Translations under genes and position numbers: made by a program
Source of the DNA: Arthrobacter sp. UKPF54-2
GTDB lineage: Bacteria; Actinomycetota; Actinomycetes; Actinomycetales; Micrococcaceae
Direction: 5' to 3'
Length of the DNA: 64,000 bases
Assembly: GCF_007858535.1 (NCBI RefSeq)
Contig: NZ_CP040174.1
Span: forward strand, 1,674,001-1,738,000
In this document: positions 43,806 through 52,238 of the stretch, one piece after another
Layout: each line of letters opens with the position of its first letter
Numbering within the stretch: position 1 is the first letter of the stretch
The notes under the pieces: model-generated
The model's database searches: none
Told to the model about the DNA's origin: nothing
Seen by the model: only the letters and a program-made list of their open reading frames with translations

Positions 43806-44567
43806 ATGACACGCCAGCACCACCTCGGCCGGGTCGCCGTCGTCACCGGGGCCGGCTCCGGAATCGGGCGGGCCGTGGCGCGGCTGATGCTCGCCGAAGG
43901 CTACCGCGTGGTGCTGGCCGGACGCCGGGAGGCGGCCCTGCTGGAGACCGGCGCAGGCCACGCGCAGGCGCTCGCCGTTCCCTGCGACGTCACCCGGGCC
44001 GACGACGTCGAACGGCTCTTCGCGGTGGTCCTCGAACAGTGGGGGCGGGTTGACGTGCTGTTCAACAACGCCGGCGTCTTTGGCCCCGCCGCCGCGGTGG
44101 ACGAGATCAGCGTGGCCGACTGGGACGCCACGGTGGCGGTGAACCTGACCGGCTCCCTGCTCTGCGCCGCCGCCGCCGTCCGGGCCATGAAGGCGCAGTC
44201 GCCGCAGGGCGGCCGGATCATCAACAACGGTTCCATCGCCGCGCACTCGCCCCGGCCCCGAACCGTCGCCTACACGGTCACCAAACACGCGATTACCGGT
44301 CTGACCAAGAGCATTGACCTCGACGGCCGCGGCTTCGGCATCAGCTGCGGCCAGATCGACATCGGCAACACCGCCACGGAGCTGATGGATGAGATCGGCG
44401 TCGGTGATGGAGCGCTGCAGGCCGACGGCAGCCGCCGGGTGGAGCCGACGTTCCCGGTTGAGGACGCCGCCCGCGCGGTGCTCCTGATGGCGGACATGCC
44501 CGCGTCGGCGAATGTGGGCTCGATGGTGATCACCGCCGCCGGCATGCCGTTCATCGGCCGCGGCTGA
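43806..44567 (+). CDS. Short-chain dehydrogenase/reductase
   Basis: A 253-residue classical [15 protein letters not shown] binds the cofactor, NNAGVFGP is conserved, and the catalytic Ser and Tyr-Lys lie in [13 protein letters not shown] and YTVTKHAI. The substrate is unknown. It stands alone and is convergent with the sterol-carrier gene. Confidence 0.92.
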   Translation: MTRQHHLGRVAVVTGAGSGIGRAVARLMLAEGYRVVLAGRREAALLETGAGHAQALAVPCDVTRADDVERLFAVVLEQWGRVDVLFNNAGVFGPAAAVDEISVADWDATVAVNLTGSLLCAAAAVRAMKAQSPQGGRIINNGSIAAHSPRPRTVAYTVTKHAITGLTKSIDLDGRGFGISCGQIDIGNTATELMDEIGVGDGALQADGSRRVEPTFPVEDAARAVLLMADMPASANVGSMVITAAGMPFIGRG

Positions 44568-44569
44568 GG

Positions 44570-44603
44570 CCCTAAAGCGGCAGCAGCCCTAGAGCGGCAG
44601 CAA
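44570..44603. repeat. 17-base tandem duplication at a gene end
   Basis: CCCTAAAGCGGCAGCAG (44570-44586) is followed by CCCTAGAGCGGCAGCAA (44587-44603). The second copy holds the last codons and stop of the sterol-carrier gene; the first repeats the same codons and a stop after it. Confidence 0.8.
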
Positions 44604-45014
44604 CCCGGACAGGTCGGCCCGCAGCCCGGAGGCGGCCACCGTGCCGGCGTCGACCGCGTCCGCCCAGCTCAGCCGGCCGGTCACCATCGCCAGCCACGTG
44701 GCGGCGTCGCACTCGATGACATTCGGGGGAGTGCCCCGGGTGTGCCGCGGGCCCTCCACACACTGGGTGACGCCGAACGGCGGGACGCGGACCTCCACCG
44801 AGTTGCCCGGTGCCCGGGCGGTGACTTCCTCCAACGTGTAGCGCACCGCCGTCGCGATCGTGGTACGGGAGACCGCCGGTCCTTCCGCCGCGGGTCCTTC
44901 CGACCCTGGCCCTTCCGACGCCGGCGCATCCGCCGCCGGCGCATGGGCGTCGCGCCAGGCGGCCAAGGCCGCGCGGCCCTCGTCCACGGGAATCCGTCGC
45001 CGCTGAACTGCCAC
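44589..45014 (-). CDS. Sterol-carrier-like (SCP2-type) protein
   Basis: A 141-residue protein of the actinobacterial sterol-carrier family, as judged by AVRYTLEEVTARAPGNSVEV, VRVPPFGVTQCVEG and the closing ATWLAMVTGRLSWADAVDAG. This fold binds lipids, but the bacterial role is unknown. A Pro/Glu/Ala insertion lies near residue 30. GTG 45014 is 4 bases after the asparaginase stop, so the two are one operon. Confidence 0.8.
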   Translation of the reverse strand: MAVQRRRIPVDEGRAALAAWRDAHAPAADAPASEGPGSEGPAAEGPAVSRTTIATAVRYTLEEVTARAPGNSVEVRVPPFGVTQCVEGPRHTRGTPPNVIECDAATWLAMVTGRLSWADAVDAGTVAASGLRADLSGLLPL

Positions 45015-45018
45015 GGGC

Positions 45019-46035
45019 CTAGTCCAGCAGCGCCGAGACGGCGTGGCCGAGGCGGATCTTGCCGACCGGCCGGCCCCCGCCGAGCACCGGGTCCACAACC
45101 TTTTCCAGCACGCTGGAGACCTCGGGAATCTCGACGGCGCCCGCGGCGGCCAGCAGGGTCAGGCCCACCAGGGTGGTGGCGCGGATGTTGCCGTCGAGGA
45201 CCTTGATCGCCACCGAGACGCCCTGCGGGGTGGCCATGACCAGCACGCCCTCGGCGCCGATCTTGGCGATGATCCCCAGCTCGTCCATCACAATCGTGTT
45301 GGCCTGCCCCCGGCCCTGCACGGCCCACGGGTAGTCCAGCATGGAGGTGGCGATCGTGGCGGCGCGGGCGTTGGAGTTGTTGTCCCCGGGGGCCTTGGCC
45401 AGGCGGGAGAAGGCACGGGCGAGCCCGGTGAGGGACACCGCCGCCACCGGGGCGCCGCAGCCGTCGATGCCCAGGTGGGCGATGCGCTCGCCGCAGTACT
45501 CCTCAATCACGGAGCGGATGCGCTGCTGCAGGGGGTGGTTCGGTTCGAGGTAGCTGTGCGTGTCCCAGCCGTTTTCCGTGCAGGCCCAGAGGAACGCCGC
45601 GTGCTTCCCCGAGCAGTTGAACGCGAGCTTGGACTTCCCGCGTTCCGTCTGGACCAGCCAGGTCCGGGCCGTCTCGTCCTCGGGCCACGCCGCGGGGCAC
45701 TGGAGCTGGGCCTCCTTCACGCCGGCGGCCTTCAGCATGCCCTCGACCACGTCCATGTGGTCAAGGGACCCGACGTGGCTTCCGCACGCAATCGCCACCT
45801 GCGCGCCGCGCAGCGGGACGCCGGACTGCATGGATGCAAGGGCCTGCAGCGGCTTGAGCGTGGACCGGGCGTAGATCGGGGTGGTGATGTCGCCGAGTTC
45901 GGTGACGACCTTGCCGTCCGCGGACAGCACGACGGCGGAGCCGATGTGCCGGGACTCGATGAAACCGCTGCGTTCAACGACTGCCAGTTCGACGGCGGAC
46001 TCAACAGTGAAGGTGGCATGCGGGTTCGAGGGCAT
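45019..46035 (-). CDS. L-asparaginase II (class 3, ReAV type)
   Basis: A 338-residue enzyme of the Rhizobium AnsA/ReAV family, unrelated to E. coli asparaginases. YARSTLKPLQAL has a SxxK motif, NCSGKHAAFL the second Ser-Lys pair, and GIDGCGAPVAA the Cys near the zinc site known for this family. It converts L-asparagine to aspartate and ammonia in the cytoplasm. It is the first gene of a two-gene operon with the sterol-carrier-like gene. Confidence 0.9.
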   Translation of the reverse strand: MPSNPHATFTVESAVELAVVERSGFIESRHIGSAVVLSADGKVVTELGDITTPIYARSTLKPLQALASMQSGVPLRGAQVAIACGSHVGSLDHMDVVEGMLKAAGVKEAQLQCPAAWPEDETARTWLVQTERGKSKLAFNCSGKHAAFLWACTENGWDTHSYLEPNHPLQQRIRSVIEEYCGERIAHLGIDGCGAPVAAVSLTGLARAFSRLAKAPGDNNSNARAATIATSMLDYPWAVQGRGQANTIVMDELGIIAKIGAEGVLVMATPQGVSVAIKVLDGNIRATTLVGLTLLAAAGAVEIPEVSSVLEKVVDPVLGGGRPVGKIRLGHAVSALLD

Positions 46036-46071
46036 GCAGCAATTCTATGGTGCGATCCCGGCCCAGCCCGG

Positions 46072-47691
46072 TTACTCCACGGTGACCATCACGGACTGCC
46101 AGCCGGAGGCGCCGTCGGGCACAGGATCGGCGCGCTTGTCCGTTTGCACCTCGCCGGTGCCGTCGGTGGCGCGAGCCTTGATGTAATGCGGCCCCGGGGT
46201 GGCCTCCCAGTCGAAGGACCACTGCCGCCAGGTCACCACGGAGGCCTCGGCCGAGAGCACCGCCTCGGTCCACGGGCCGTTGTCGATCTGGACCTCCACC
46301 CTGGTGATGCCGCGGGTCTGGGCCCAGGCCGTGCCGCCGATCGCAACCTTCCCGGCGGGGACCTTGGCGAAGGACTTGGGAACCTCCACCCGGGCCATGG
46401 TCTTGATCGGGCCGCGCTCGGACCAGCCGCGCTGCGTCCAGTAGGCCTTGTTGTCTGCGAACCGGGTCACCTCGAGATCCACCACCCACTTGGTGGCCGA
46501 GACGAAGCCGTACAGGCCGGGGACCACCATCCGCACCGGGTAGCCGTGCTCCAGCGGCAGGGCCTCGCCGTTCATGCCGATCGCCAGCATCGCGTCCCGG
46601 TCATCCTGCAGGACCTCCAGCGGCGTGGAAGCGCTGAAACCGTCGACCGAGGTGGAGAGCACCATGTCCGCGCCCGCCTTGGGCCGGGCCAGCTTGAGGG
46701 CGTCGCGGATGGGCATGCCCAGCCATTTTGCGTTGCCGGCCAGGTTCCCGCCCACCGGGTTGGAGACGCAGGTCAGCGTGACGTGGGATTCGATCAGCTG
46801 CGCATCGAGCAGGTCCTGGAAGCTGAGCCGCACCTCCTGTTCGACCATGCCGTGGATCCGCAGCTCCCAGTCCTGGGCGTTGATTTCCGGCACGCTGAGG
46901 GCGGTGTCGATCCGGTAGAAATCCTTGTTCGGGGTTAGCCAGGGGGTGACGCCGGGGGCCTTGGACTGGACGCCGGCGGGCACCGCGGCCGCGGCCCTGG
47001 CCGGGGCGGGCAGCCTGAGGGCTTCCCGGGCCTGCGCCACATTGCTGCGGGCGGCGCTCAGGAGCCGCCCGCCCGTGGCCGCGACGGCAGCCGCCACGGC
47101 GGTGATGCCGGTGGCGGTGAAGAACGTACGGCGGCTGGTGGCCGGCCGGTCCGGCTCCTTGGCGCCAAGGTCCGAGGCCACCTCCGGCCATTCCCGCATC
47201 CGCCACAGCTTGCCGATCAGGAACCGGAGTACCACCAGTCCGGCGACGGTTCCGATCAGCGAAGGAACGGCGTCCAGGGGCTTCACACTGGCCCGGGTCA
47301 CCACACTGGCCACGATCACCGTGCCCAGCAGCAGGACACCGGCTACACCCAGGGTCCATTTGCGGAAGGCGACGATGCCGAGCACACACGCCAGAACCAG
47401 GATGGTCAGGCCCATGCCCACGAAAAGGGCGGCCTTGTCATTCGTGCCGAACGTGGCGATGGCAAAGTCCTTCATCCACGGCGGGGTGAAGTCGATGAAA
47501 GTTGAGCCCAGCGCGATCAGGGGCGTGGCACGGGCCGTGAAGAACGCCCCGATCAGCTCCGCGACGGCCAGCACGACGCCGGCCGCGACCACCCCGGCCA
47601 GCGCTGCGAGCGCGGTGGGCCCGGACAGCAGCTTGGGCCGCTTCCTGGATTGCGGAGTCGTGCCGGGCTTCGGGGTGCTGGGCGTTGTCAT
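46072..47691 (-). CDS. Membrane-anchored molybdopterin oxidoreductase (sulfite-oxidase fold)
   Basis: A 539-residue protein. Residues about 20-190 contain four to five TM helices; an RR motif with a hydrophobic stretch (TSRRTFFTATGITAVAA) follows near residue 200, a Tat-like export signal inside the protein. The Moco domain has the molybdenum-ligating Cys in TLTCVSNPVGGNLAG and PVRMVVPGLYGFVSATKWV; a C-terminal dimerisation Ig-like domain ends the protein. It should transfer an oxygen atom or hydride outside the membrane. The start at ATG 47691 has no good ribosome site. Confidence 0.9.
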   Translation of the reverse strand: MTTPSTPKPGTTPQSRKRPKLLSGPTALAALAGVVAAGVVLAVAELIGAFFTARATPLIALGSTFIDFTPPWMKDFAIATFGTNDKAALFVGMGLTILVLACVLGIVAFRKWTLGVAGVLLLGTVIVASVVTRASVKPLDAVPSLIGTVAGLVVLRFLIGKLWRMREWPEVASDLGAKEPDRPATSRRTFFTATGITAVAAAVAATGGRLLSAARSNVAQAREALRLPAPARAAAAVPAGVQSKAPGVTPWLTPNKDFYRIDTALSVPEINAQDWELRIHGMVEQEVRLSFQDLLDAQLIESHVTLTCVSNPVGGNLAGNAKWLGMPIRDALKLARPKAGADMVLSTSVDGFSASTPLEVLQDDRDAMLAIGMNGEALPLEHGYPVRMVVPGLYGFVSATKWVVDLEVTRFADNKAYWTQRGWSERGPIKTMARVEVPKSFAKVPAGKVAIGGTAWAQTRGITRVEVQIDNGPWTEAVLSAEASVVTWRQWSFDWEATPGPHYIKARATDGTGEVQTDKRADPVPDGASGWQSVMVTVE

Positions 47692-47781
47692 ACAGGGTGT
47701 TCGGAGCGGCGCGGCCCGCGGATTGACCTGCCGGGGTGCGAAGCGGGCAGGCCCGGCTGCCGTTCCGCCCTGGGCGGCGCG

Positions 47782-48219
47782 GGGCATGCCCTTCCCTGGG
47801 CGTGAGGGATGGACATATGCGGATTATGTTCAGTGGGAACGGCCGAGAACGGGCATGTGCGTTGGCTGGCCCGGGGGTTGGCGCGTCCGCGTTGGCCGGT
47901 CCGGGGCTTGGCGCGGGGCATGTCCTTCCCTGGGTGTGAGGGATCGGCATGCCCTTCCCGGGGCGTGAGGGATGGACATATGCGGATTATGTTCAGTGGG
48001 CGCGGCCAAGAACGGGCATGTGCGTTGGCTGGCCCGGGGTTGGCGCGTCCGCGTTGGCCGGTCCGGGGCTCGGCGCGGGGCATGTCCATCCGTGGGCGTG
48101 AGGAGTGGACATATGCGGATTATGTCCAGTGGCTGCGGCGTGGAACGGGCATGTCCTGTGGAACCTGGGCCCGAAGGATGGGTATGCGCGTCAGACCGGT
48201 ATGTGGGACGGGCATGTCC
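47782..48219. repeat. Intergenic tandem repeat with GGGCATGYCC cores
   Basis: This fills most of the 583-base gap between the oxidoreductase and purD, both of which start next to it. Three units carry the block GGACATATGCGGATTATGT (at 47811, 47974 and a variant at 48107), spaced 163 and 133 bases. The extra 30 bases come from a local duplication around 47916-47975. Core 10-mers GGGCATGYCC or close variants lie at 47782, 47916, 47945, 48078, 48147 and 48210, with GGGCATGTGC at 47851 and 48014. The frames open through it change between units, so it is not read as coding. Confidence 0.85.
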
Positions 48220-48261
48220 AGCAGGGCGGTCACAGCTTAGGAGCCGGCCGGGTCCACAACG

Positions 48262-48278
48262 TACCCTTGGGAACTGTG
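48262..48278 (+). promoter_or_regulatory. -10 box just upstream of purD
   Basis: TACCCT at 48262-48267 is 8 bases before the GTG start at 48276. No Shine-Dalgarno is seen, so the mRNA may be leaderless. Confidence 0.35.
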
Positions 48279-49604
48279 AAGGTACTTGTCATCGGCCCCG
48301 GCGGCCGCGAACACGCCATTGTCCGGTCCCTGCTCGCCGACCCGAATGTTTCCGAGGTCCACGCGGCCCCGGGCAACGCCGGCATCGGCAAGCTGGTCCC
48401 CACCCACGCCATCGACGCGAACGACCCCGACGCCGTCGCCGCCCTGGCCACCAGGCTCGCCGTCGACCTCGTGGTGGTGGGACCCGAGGCGCCGCTCGCC
48501 GCCGGTGTCTCGGACGCGGTCCGCGACGCCGGAATCCCGGTGTTCGGTCCCAGCAAGGCCGCCGCCCAGCTCGAAGCCTCCAAGGCCTTCGCCAAGGAAG
48601 TCATGGCCGAGGCCGGCGTGCCCACCGCCATGGCCCGGGTGGCGTCCAACGCGGCGGAAGCCGCCGACGCGCTCGACACCTTCGGCGCACCGTACGTTGT
48701 GAAGGATGACGGGCTCGCCGCCGGCAAGGGCGTTGTGGTCACCAAGGACCGCGACGAGGCCCTGGCGCACGCGCAGAGCTGCTTCGACGCCGGCGGCACC
48801 GTGGTGATCGAGGAATTCCTCGACGGCCCGGAGGTCTCCGTCTTCGTCCTGTGCGACGGCAGCACCACCGTGGCGCTGTCCCCGGCGCAGGATTTCAAGC
48901 GCATCTTCGACAACGACGAGGGCCCCAACACCGGCGGCATGGGCGCCTACACCCCGCTGGACTGGGCCCCCGAAGGCCTGGTCCAGGAGGTCATCGACCG
49001 GGTCGCGCAGCCCACCGTCAACCAGATGGCGCACCGCGGCACCCCGTTCGTCGGCGTGCTGTTCGTCGGCCTTGCCCTGACGTCCCGCGGCACCCGCGTG
49101 ATCGAGTTCAACGTCCGCTTCGGCGACCCGGAAACCCAGGCCGTCCTGGCCCGGCTGAAGACGCCCCTCGGCGGCCTGCTGATGGCCGCCGCGAAGGGCG
49201 AACTGGACAAGGTCCAGCCGCTGCGCTGGTCCAAGGAGTCGGCGGTCGCCGTCGTCGTCGCCGCCGAAAACTATCCGGGGACGCCCCGGACTGGGGACCG
49301 GATCCGCGGCCTGAAGAAGGTCGAAGCCATTGAGGGCGTGCATGTCATCCATGCCGGCACCAAACTCGACGACGAGGGCAAAGTCGTCTCCGCAGGCGGC
49401 CGCGTCCTCGCCGTCGTGGCGCTCGGGACCGACCTCGTGGAGGCACGGGAGCGCGCGTACGACGGCGTCGAACTGGTCCAGCTCGACGGCGGCCAGTTCC
49501 GCACCGACATCGGCGGCAAGGCCGCGCGCGGCGAAATCAAGGTGACGGCGCCCGGCACGGCCTCCGCCGTTGCCGCAGCTGCGGCCGCGAAAGCGAAGGC
49601 CTGA
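48276..49604 (+). CDS. purD: Phosphoribosylamine-glycine ligase
   Basis: A 442-residue ATP-grasp enzyme of de novo purine synthesis: phosphoribosylamine + glycine + ATP gives GAR. VLVIGPGGREHAIVRSL, VVVGPEAPLAAG, VKDDGLAAGKGVVV, the GARS signature PNTGGMGAYTP and RFGDPETQAVL are all present, with a usual length. The GTG at 48276 begins exactly at the family's N-terminus; the frame is open further upstream through the repeats, but that is not protein-like. It forms an operon with purC, 2 bases apart. The C-terminal Ala/Lys tail is short. Confidence 0.96.
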   Translation: MKVLVIGPGGREHAIVRSLLADPNVSEVHAAPGNAGIGKLVPTHAIDANDPDAVAALATRLAVDLVVVGPEAPLAAGVSDAVRDAGIPVFGPSKAAAQLEASKAFAKEVMAEAGVPTAMARVASNAAEAADALDTFGAPYVVKDDGLAAGKGVVVTKDRDEALAHAQSCFDAGGTVVIEEFLDGPEVSVFVLCDGSTTVALSPAQDFKRIFDNDEGPNTGGMGAYTPLDWAPEGLVQEVIDRVAQPTVNQMAHRGTPFVGVLFVGLALTSRGTRVIEFNVRFGDPETQAVLARLKTPLGGLLMAAAKGELDKVQPLRWSKESAVAVVVAAENYPGTPRTGDRIRGLKKVEAIEGVHVIHAGTKLDDEGKVVSAGGRVLAVVALGTDLVEARERAYDGVELVQLDGGQFRTDIGGKAARGEIKVTAPGTASAVAAAAAAKAKA

Positions 49605-49606
49605 CC

Positions 49607-50554
49607 ATGAACGCCACTGACTCCTCCCTGCCCGCGGGCGGCCTCGACACCGTGACGCTGGAGCTGCCCGGCTGGACGCACGTCTACTCCGGAAAGGTCC
49701 GCGACCTCTACATCCCGGCGGACCCCTCCATCACGGAGCGCTTCGGCCACGAGTGCGTCCTGGTGGTGGCCAGCGACCGCATCAGCGCCTATGACCATGT
49801 CCTCGCCAGCGAGATCCCGGACAAGGGGCGCATCCTCACCCAGCTGAGCCTGTGGTGGTTCGAGCAGCTCGGCGTGGAGCACCACGTGCTCGCAGCCACG
49901 GTCGACGGCGGCGTCCCCGCCGCCGTGGAGGGCCGCGCCATGATCTGCAAGAAGCTCGAGATGTTCCCGGTGGAATGCATCGCCCGCGGCTACCTGACCG
50001 GGTCCGGGCTGGCCGAATACCGGGAATCCGGCACCGTCTGCAGCATCCCGCTGCCGCCGGGCCTGGTGGACGGGTCCCGGCTCGCCGAGGCCATCTTCAC
50101 CCCCTCGGCCAAGGCCGAGGTGGGGGAACACGACGAGAACATCACCTTCGAGGACGTCGTGGAGCTGGTGGGCGAGGACGTCGCCGGCCGGCTCCGTGAG
50201 CTGACCCTGGAGATCTACACCAAGGCCGAGGAAATCGCCGGGACCCGCGGCATCATCCTGGCCGACACCAAGGTGGAGTTCGGCATCGACACCGCCAGCG
50301 GCGTCATCACCCTCGGCGACGAGGTCCTGACCCCGGACTCCTCCCGCTTCTGGGACGCAAGCACCTACGCTCCGGGCAAGGCGCAGCCGTCCTACGACAA
50401 GCAGTACGTGCGCGACTGGCTGACCTCTGCGGAGTCGGGCTGGGACAAGGCCTCCGACACGCCGCCGCCGGCACTGCCGGCCGACGTCGTCGCCCGCACC
50501 CGCAGCCGCTACGTGGAGGCTTTCGAGCTGCTTACCGGGCGGTCCTTCGCCTGA
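49607..50554 (+). CDS. purC: SAICAR synthase (phosphoribosylaminoimidazole-succinocarboxamide synthase)
   Basis: A 315-residue enzyme that joins CAIR and aspartate with ATP in purine synthesis. YSGKVRDLYIPAD, LVVASDRISAYDHVL, FPVECIARGYLTGSGLAEY and LADTKVEFGID are signature motifs. It is of the longer type seen in Actinobacteria and yeast. It follows purD in the same operon. The convergent HTH-TPR gene ends 15 bases beyond its stop. Confidence 0.96.
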   Translation: MNATDSSLPAGGLDTVTLELPGWTHVYSGKVRDLYIPADPSITERFGHECVLVVASDRISAYDHVLASEIPDKGRILTQLSLWWFEQLGVEHHVLAATVDGGVPAAVEGRAMICKKLEMFPVECIARGYLTGSGLAEYRESGTVCSIPLPPGLVDGSRLAEAIFTPSAKAEVGEHDENITFEDVVELVGEDVAGRLRELTLEIYTKAEEIAGTRGIILADTKVEFGIDTASGVITLGDEVLTPDSSRFWDASTYAPGKAQPSYDKQYVRDWLTSAESGWDKASDTPPPALPADVVARTRSRYVEAFELLTGRSFA

Positions 50555-50569
50555 GGCGGGTGCTGCGGG

Positions 50570-51832
50570 TCAGGTGCCGGCGGCGGCCGCGGCGCGGCGC
50601 TGGGCCAGCCGGATCTCGAGCACGGCGTCCATGGCCTGCTGGACCCGGTCGGAGGCGCCGGCCGCGCTGAACTCCTTCTGGGCTTCCTCCAGGTACACGA
50701 GGGCCTCCTCGGCTTCGCCGGCGGCCTTGAGTGCCTTGCCCAGCAGGAGCGAGACCTCGCCCGCGGTGTGCTTGGCCAACACGTCCCGCTCCGCGTGGAT
50801 CTCGCGCAGCTTCTGCACGGCGCCCACGATGTCGCCCGTGAGGTAGAGCCAGCGCGCCCGGATGAAGGCAACTTCGAGGTGGTCCGTTTTGTTGCCGCCC
50901 ACAATTGAGAGGGCCAGTTCGGCGCGTTCGATCGCGGACAGGGTTTCCGGTTCGACGATCCCGGAGGAGAGGCGTACTGCGGCGGAGGCCTTGTTGAACC
51001 TGGCCCAGAGGTCGATGTCGTTCGCGGGGGAGAGCAGCTTGGCGGCTTTCTCGTGGTACTTGATGCCCTCGGGGTAGTCGTGGCGCATAAAGGCGACGTT
51101 GCCCACCACCCAGGCCACCTCTCCGGCCAGCTGGGACATGGACTGCTCATCCATCTGCTCGTTCATGTCCTGGCAATACTTCCAGGCCTCGTCCAGACGG
51201 CCGCTTTCGGCCAGGGCGCCGATCAGCGCGCGCAGGGCGCCGATGATCAGGGTGGAGCCCTTGGGCAGCTGTGAGCAGAGCCGCACCGCCTCCTCGGCCT
51301 GTTCCACCGCCGTGGTCAGCTGGCCCTGGCCCTGGGCGGCGGCGGCAAGCATCTGCCGGGCCCGCACCCCGAGACCGGCCGACTCGGCGGCCATCGGATG
51401 GTCCAGCAGGCGCTGCACGATCGCCTTGCAGTCGGCCCACATGCCCTGCTTGATCATGCATTCGGCCTGCATGTAGGTCATGTTCCACCAGGCGCTGGTG
51501 TTCTTGGCTTCCAAGGCGATCTGGGCGGCAGCCGCGGCGTGTACCGCCGCCAGCGGGTAGTCCCGGAGGTCCCAGGCCTGGCGGGCGTACAGGCCGGCCA
51601 GTACGTACTCGGCGTCGCTCACGGAAACCGGCTGGCTCCACGCTTCGAGGGCTTTGGGAGCCAGCTCGAGTCGGCGGGCGAGTTCCTCGATGACATCCGC
51701 GGTAGGTTCCCGGCGGCCCGTTTCGAGCAGCGAGATGTAGCTCGGCGAGTAGAGATCCTTCCCCAGCTCGGCCTGCGTGAGCCCACGCTCCAGCCGTTCC
51801 GCGCGGAGTTTCTCCCCGAATCCGTTCCCCAC
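50570..51832 (-). CDS. XRE-type HTH regulator with TPR sensor domain (RRNPP-like)
   Basis: A 420-residue protein. An XRE helix-turn-helix covers about residues 4-60 (FGEKLRAERLERGLTQAELG, SPSYISLLETGRREPTADVI). The rest, from about 75, is helical repeats of TPR type (AWWNMTYMQAECMIKQGMWA, DLWARFNKASAAVRLSSGIV, VSLLLGKALKAAGEAEEALV), ending in an Ala/Arg tail. This is the design of PlcR, NprR, Rgg and PrgX, whose TPR part binds a small imported peptide. The GTG at 51832 has GAGG 8 bases upstream; a GTG 3 codons earlier overlaps that site. It is divergent from the VGNWPDPM peptide gene, its likely partner. Peptide binding is inference. Confidence 0.82.
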   Translation of the reverse strand: MGNGFGEKLRAERLERGLTQAELGKDLYSPSYISLLETGRREPTADVIEELARRLELAPKALEAWSQPVSVSDAEYVLAGLYARQAWDLRDYPLAAVHAAAAAQIALEAKNTSAWWNMTYMQAECMIKQGMWADCKAIVQRLLDHPMAAESAGLGVRARQMLAAAAQGQGQLTTAVEQAEEAVRLCSQLPKGSTLIIGALRALIGALAESGRLDEAWKYCQDMNEQMDEQSMSQLAGEVAWVVGNVAFMRHDYPEGIKYHEKAAKLLSPANDIDLWARFNKASAAVRLSSGIVEPETLSAIERAELALSIVGGNKTDHLEVAFIRARWLYLTGDIVGAVQKLREIHAERDVLAKHTAGEVSLLLGKALKAAGEAEEALVYLEEAQKEFSAAGASDRVQQAMDAVLEIRLAQRRAAAAAGT

Positions 51833-51871
51833 GGATACCACCTCATTCCGGACACTTCATGTACTAAATGC

Positions 51872-51911
51872 TTGACACTCTCTGTGGAAAACATTTTACA
51901 ATGTATGTCAA
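51872..51911. promoter_or_regulatory. Overlapping divergent promoters with palindromic operator
   Basis: On the plus strand TTGACA (51872-51877) is followed by TTTACA (51895-51900, 17 bases) or TACAAT (51897-51902, 19 bases), giving a strong promoter for the peptide gene. On the minus strand another TTGACA (51911-51906) faces the regulator gene. The palindrome ACATT-TTAC-AATGT (51891-51904) lies on the plus -10 box. A related sequence, CATTTAGTACATG, occurs on the minus strand at 51870-51858. These are candidate sites for the HTH-TPR protein. Confidence 0.6.
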
Positions 51912-51962
51912 CAAGGGCAGTGCTGACTTGGTAACGACTCCGACTCAAAATTGAGGAACTCT

Positions 51963-52181
51963 ATGTTGAAGAAGATTGCAGCCGGCGCGGTTCTCGCGGG
52001 CGCCCTGGCTTTCTCCGCAGCGGCTCCGGCCGTTCTGTCCGCAGGTTCCATCGCCGATACCACCAACATCACCGCCGTTGGCAACTGGCCGGACCCCATG
52101 CGTACGGCCACGGCCGTGGGCAACTGGCCCGACCCGATGACCTACTCCACGAACGTGGGCAACTGGCCCGACCCGATGTAA
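51963..52181 (+). CDS. Secreted repeat-peptide precursor (putative pheromone), VGNWPDPM x3
   Basis: A 72-residue preprotein. Residues 1-26 form a Sec signal peptide (MLKKIAAGAVLAGALAFSAA, then a likely cut after APA). After a short linker come three exact copies of VGNWPDPM, at residues 39-46, 52-59 and 65-72, spaced by 13 residues; the last Met is the C-terminus. The variable linkers are RTATA and TYSTN. GAGGAA lies 4 bases before the ATG. A strong promoter and an intrinsic terminator frame the gene. Repeated identical short peptides behind a signal sequence, next to an HTH-TPR regulator, point to a processed signalling peptide. I know of no described family; a small structural or toxin peptide is the alternative. 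Confidence 0.85.
   Translation: MLKKIAAGAVLAGALAFSAAAPAVLSAGSIADTTNITAVGNWPDPMRTATAVGNWPDPMTYSTNVGNWPDPM
52077..52178 (+). repeat. Three 24-base repeats encoding VGNWPDPM
   Basis: Copies lie at 52077-52100, 52116-52139 and 52155-52178, spaced 39 bases. Copies 2 and 3 are identical in DNA (GTGGGCAACTGGCCCGACCC, then GATG). Copy 1 differs only at synonymous positions, so the peptide is conserved while the DNA has drifted. Confidence 0.95.
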
Positions 52182-52196
52182 CCAGACGCTCGAAGG

Positions 52197-52238
52197 ACAG
52201 CCCCGGCAACGCCACTAGGTGTCCCGGGGCTGTTTTTT
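52197..52238 (+). terminator. Rho-independent terminator of peptide gene
   Basis: A perfect 10-base stem (ACAGCCCCGG and complement) with a 17-base loop, followed by TTTTTT, 16 bases after the stop codon. It is the clearest intrinsic terminator in the window. Confidence 0.85.

Noticed and set aside
45043..46938. 631-codon plus-strand open frame
   Set aside because: It crosses the antisense of two unrelated genes (asparaginase and oxidoreductase), which a real gene would not.
47736..48240. Small open frames with repeated MDICGLC-like words
   Set aside because: They are read-through of the tandem repeat; the units are out of frame with each other and no family is matched.
48105..48275. 57-codon N-terminal extension of PurD
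   Set aside because: It is encoded by repeat DNA and lacks similarity to the family, whose N-terminus begins exactly at the GTG 48276.
51951..51962. Upstream TTG as start of the peptide gene
   Set aside because: TTG 51951 itself forms part of the sequence around the ribosome site GAGGAA, which fits the ATG at 51963; the signal peptide also begins cleanly there.
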